In this document: piece by piece, positions 62,519 to 64,000 of the stretch
How positions within the stretch are numbered: position 1 is the first letter of the stretch
How the letters are laid out: every line of letters begins with the position of its first letter
Origin: a virus
Virus record (IMG/VR): IMGVR_UViG_3300025655_000024
Coordinates: 1 to 64,000 of that record
Direction: 5' to 3' (one strand)
Length of the DNA: 64,000 bases
The notes under the pieces: model-generated
Databases searched by the model: none
Told to the model about the DNA's origin: nothing
The model's input: the letters and a program-made list of their open reading frames with translations, nothing else
Made by a program: the position numbers and the translations under genes

Positions 62519-64000
62519 CTAAACCCAACCATTCGGCAAAAGTGAATAATTGACATCCGCATTGTTTTCTTTCAACAGACTGTTTCGCATACCGCTTGGC
62601 AAAAGGGATAGGTTGGTGTCATGGCTCATTTTGAAGGTTTCACCAAACAATTCTTCCATTTCATCCATGAATTGTGGATGCACTCTTTCAACCTCATCCA
62701 TGTTATTTTTGATGTGGCTCATGGCTTCTTTCTTACCTTCTTGTGCATCAAGAATCAATTCCCCAACCTCTTCGGATGACATATTGCGGATTGCTTTCAT
62801 TGGAGTGGATTTTTCCTTCGCACCACCCTTTTCGCCACCCACTTTCGTGGTCGCTTCTGTGCTTTCACGAGTCGTTTTTCTTCGCTTGCTGCGTTTTGTG
62901 GCTTCGGTTTCAGTGGCCTTTTTGTCCTCAACAGGTGCGGATTCTTCTCCGCCCCCAAACAGTGTCGTTTGGTCTGTCGTTGGCAATTTAGTGGCTTGTT
63001 CCTCAACCTTTGGTTCGGTTTGCTTTACGCTCTCAGTCTGTTCTTGAGGTTGTCCGAAGCCTGAGTCCCTAATTGCTTCAAGCATAGCCCTTCCCATAGC
63101 GGTTTCATTTTCATCCAACGCACCTCTCGTTTCGCCCGGTTCGGGCAAATTGGTTTGTGGCTCAGGCTCTTTTTTCTTTGGCGTTCTCTTTCGCTTAGGG
63201 CGTTTGAAATTATCAATTATGTTTGGATTTTGGCGTTCCAATTTTTGCCCTGCTTTTGCTTGAGAAGTCCTTTGTGTTCCATCGCCTTCGGTCAATTTCA
63301 ATGGAGAACGACCTTGCCCTAATTGTAGGGGATTCCGAATCGGCCCTGACCCTAACCGTTTTACCGAACCATCCTGCATTGGTATTTCATCCAAAGGTTC
63401 AATTTTTTCTTCTCCCCTTGTTGAAAGTGCGGTGTTGCTTGGTTTTGGTGTAGGGACAGGCAAATGGTTGGGGTTAATTGGGCGTTTGTATTCCTGCGTG
63501 GTTGTTTTTTGTCGTGTCGGTGCAACCGCTTCACGCTTTTGATTTGGACTCAGTGTTTCACCACCAAGCCTTCGGTTCGCTTCGTTGAGAGTCGGTGTTG
63601 GTGTTTCTTCTAAAGTCGGCAATTCGGGGTATTTGCCCGCTTGACGAATGCGCTTCAATTCTCTAATTGCTTCGCCCGAAGTCATTTTACCACTGTTAAT
63701 GGCGTTAATCCTTCGTTGTTCAATTTTCTTTCGCTTTGCTTCTATGTCTTTGTAGTTTTGGTTGCGAATTGGGTCTGTCCTGTCACCCAAATCACCTTGA
63801 GTGCGTGGATCCAATTCTTTCTGTTCACTTACCATAGGAATGTCGGTTATATCAAGTGGGCGTGTTGCTTCCTCGGTTGTTGCACCGACAGTGCGTTTTT
63901 CAGGGGCATTGACTCGTAGCATATCTTCCCTTTGATCTCTTTGTCCAAGTGTTTGAAACGCTTCTAACAAGTCTTGACGAGAAGGTGCTTGCCCTTTCTG
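62519..64000 (-). CDS. Disordered, highly charged protein, truncated at the window edge
   Basis: The frame is open to position 64000, so the N-terminus is not in the window; 493 residues are visible. It is rich in K, E, P, T, R and Q with long low-complexity stretches (GQKLERQNPNIIDNFKRPK, then KKEPEPQTNLPEPGE), so mostly disordered, with helical segments 'DIEAKRKKIEQRRINAINSG' and 'SSEEVGELILDAQEGKKEAM'. It sits upstream of TerL, where a small terminase might be expected, but the composition gives no support for that. Function unknown. Confidence 0.65.
   Translation of the reverse strand, partial: QKGQAPSRQDLLEAFQTLGQRDQREDMLRVNAPEKRTVGATTEEATRPLDITDIPMVSEQKELDPRTQGDLGDRTDPIRNQNYKDIEAKRKKIEQRRINAINSGKMTSGEAIRELKRIRQAGKYPELPTLEETPTPTLNEANRRLGGETLSPNQKREAVAPTRQKTTTQEYKRPINPNHLPVPTPKPSNTALSTRGEEKIEPLDEIPMQDGSVKRLGSGPIRNPLQLGQGRSPLKLTEGDGTQRTSQAKAGQKLERQNPNIIDNFKRPKRKRTPKKKEPEPQTNLPEPGETRGALDENETAMGRAMLEAIRDSGFGQPQEQTESVKQTEPKVEEQATKLPTTDQTTLFGGGEESAPVEDKKATETEATKRSKRRKTTRESTEATTKVGGEKGGAKEKSTPMKAIRNMSSEEVGELILDAQEGKKEAMSHIKNNMDEVERVHPQFMDEMEELFGETFKMSHDTNLSLLPSGMRNSLLKENNADVNYSLLPNGWV

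Noticed and set aside
62519-64000. Small terminase subunit
   Set aside because: The location beside TerL is suggestive, but the protein is long, low-complexity and charged, without a helix-turn-helix domain that I could see.
1-64000. tRNA, rRNA, integrase or insertion sequence
   Set aside because: Reading through coding and intergenic parts showed no cloverleaf-like gap, recombinase motif or terminal inverted repeat; the gaps are all too short to hold such elements apart from coding sequence.

Overview
The window looks like most of the genome of a tailed, double-stranded DNA virus of an archaeon. It best fits the magroviruses, the uncultured head-tailed viruses of marine Group II Euryarchaeota (Poseidoniales). 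Three things support this. Head and tail genes are of the HK97/siphovirus type: TerL, portal, prohead protease, HK97-fold capsid, tail tube, tail-assembly chaperones, tape measure and giant tail-tip/fibre proteins. Replication genes are of archaeal type: RFC small subunit, PCNA, family B polymerase, a PriS-PriL-like primase, a RecA/RadA-type ATPase, a Cas4-like nuclease and an ERCC4 nuclease. Translation signals are GGAGGTGA-like with many GTG and TTG starts, and the few promoter candidates are TATA boxes. The host assignment is inferred from gene content; no host marker gene is present.

Layout: positions 1-18685 are a rightward early/replication arm, almost without gaps and full of ATGA/GTGA/TTGA overlaps. 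It opens with possible transcription factors (PC4-like and TFB-like), a degenerate ligase-like protein, a methyltransferase and small unknown genes. A TATA box at about 3830 then starts the replisome block: RFC-S, putative ssDNA-binding protein, RecA-like ATPase, PCNA, PolB, Cas4-like nuclease, SPPY methyltransferase, fused primase, zinc ribbon, ERCC4 nuclease, P-loop ATPase/helicase candidate, DnaQ-like remnant, zinc ribbon and Dam-type methyltransferase.

Positions 18682-64000 are a leftward late arm. Read in its own direction (right to left) it runs: a disordered protein cut by the window edge, TerL, an unknown protein, portal, four small head-associated proteins (one with an EF-hand), a 1169-aa protein containing a second DNA-ligase-like domain, prohead protease, major capsid protein, small structural proteins, head-tail connector, tail terminator, tail tube, SAP-domain protein, G and G-T chaperones joined by a canonical -1 slippery heptamer, tape measure, baseplate-like protein, three very large tail proteins (882, 1940 and 2947 aa) with lectin-like domains and a repeated module of about 70 residues, a C5 cytosine methyltransferase embedded among the tail genes, a further tail protein and two small proteins. 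The two arms converge and overlap by 4 bp at 18682-18685.

The main points of interest are the two separate, differently degenerate DNA-ligase-like proteins (one early, one in the head module), the CCCTTTG frameshift site at 42200-42206, the repeated module nested in giant tail proteins, four methyltransferases of different classes, and the possible TFB/PC4 factors. No intergenic stretch longer than about 60 bp occurs. I saw no tRNA, rRNA, CRISPR array, insertion sequence, integrase or reverse transcriptase.
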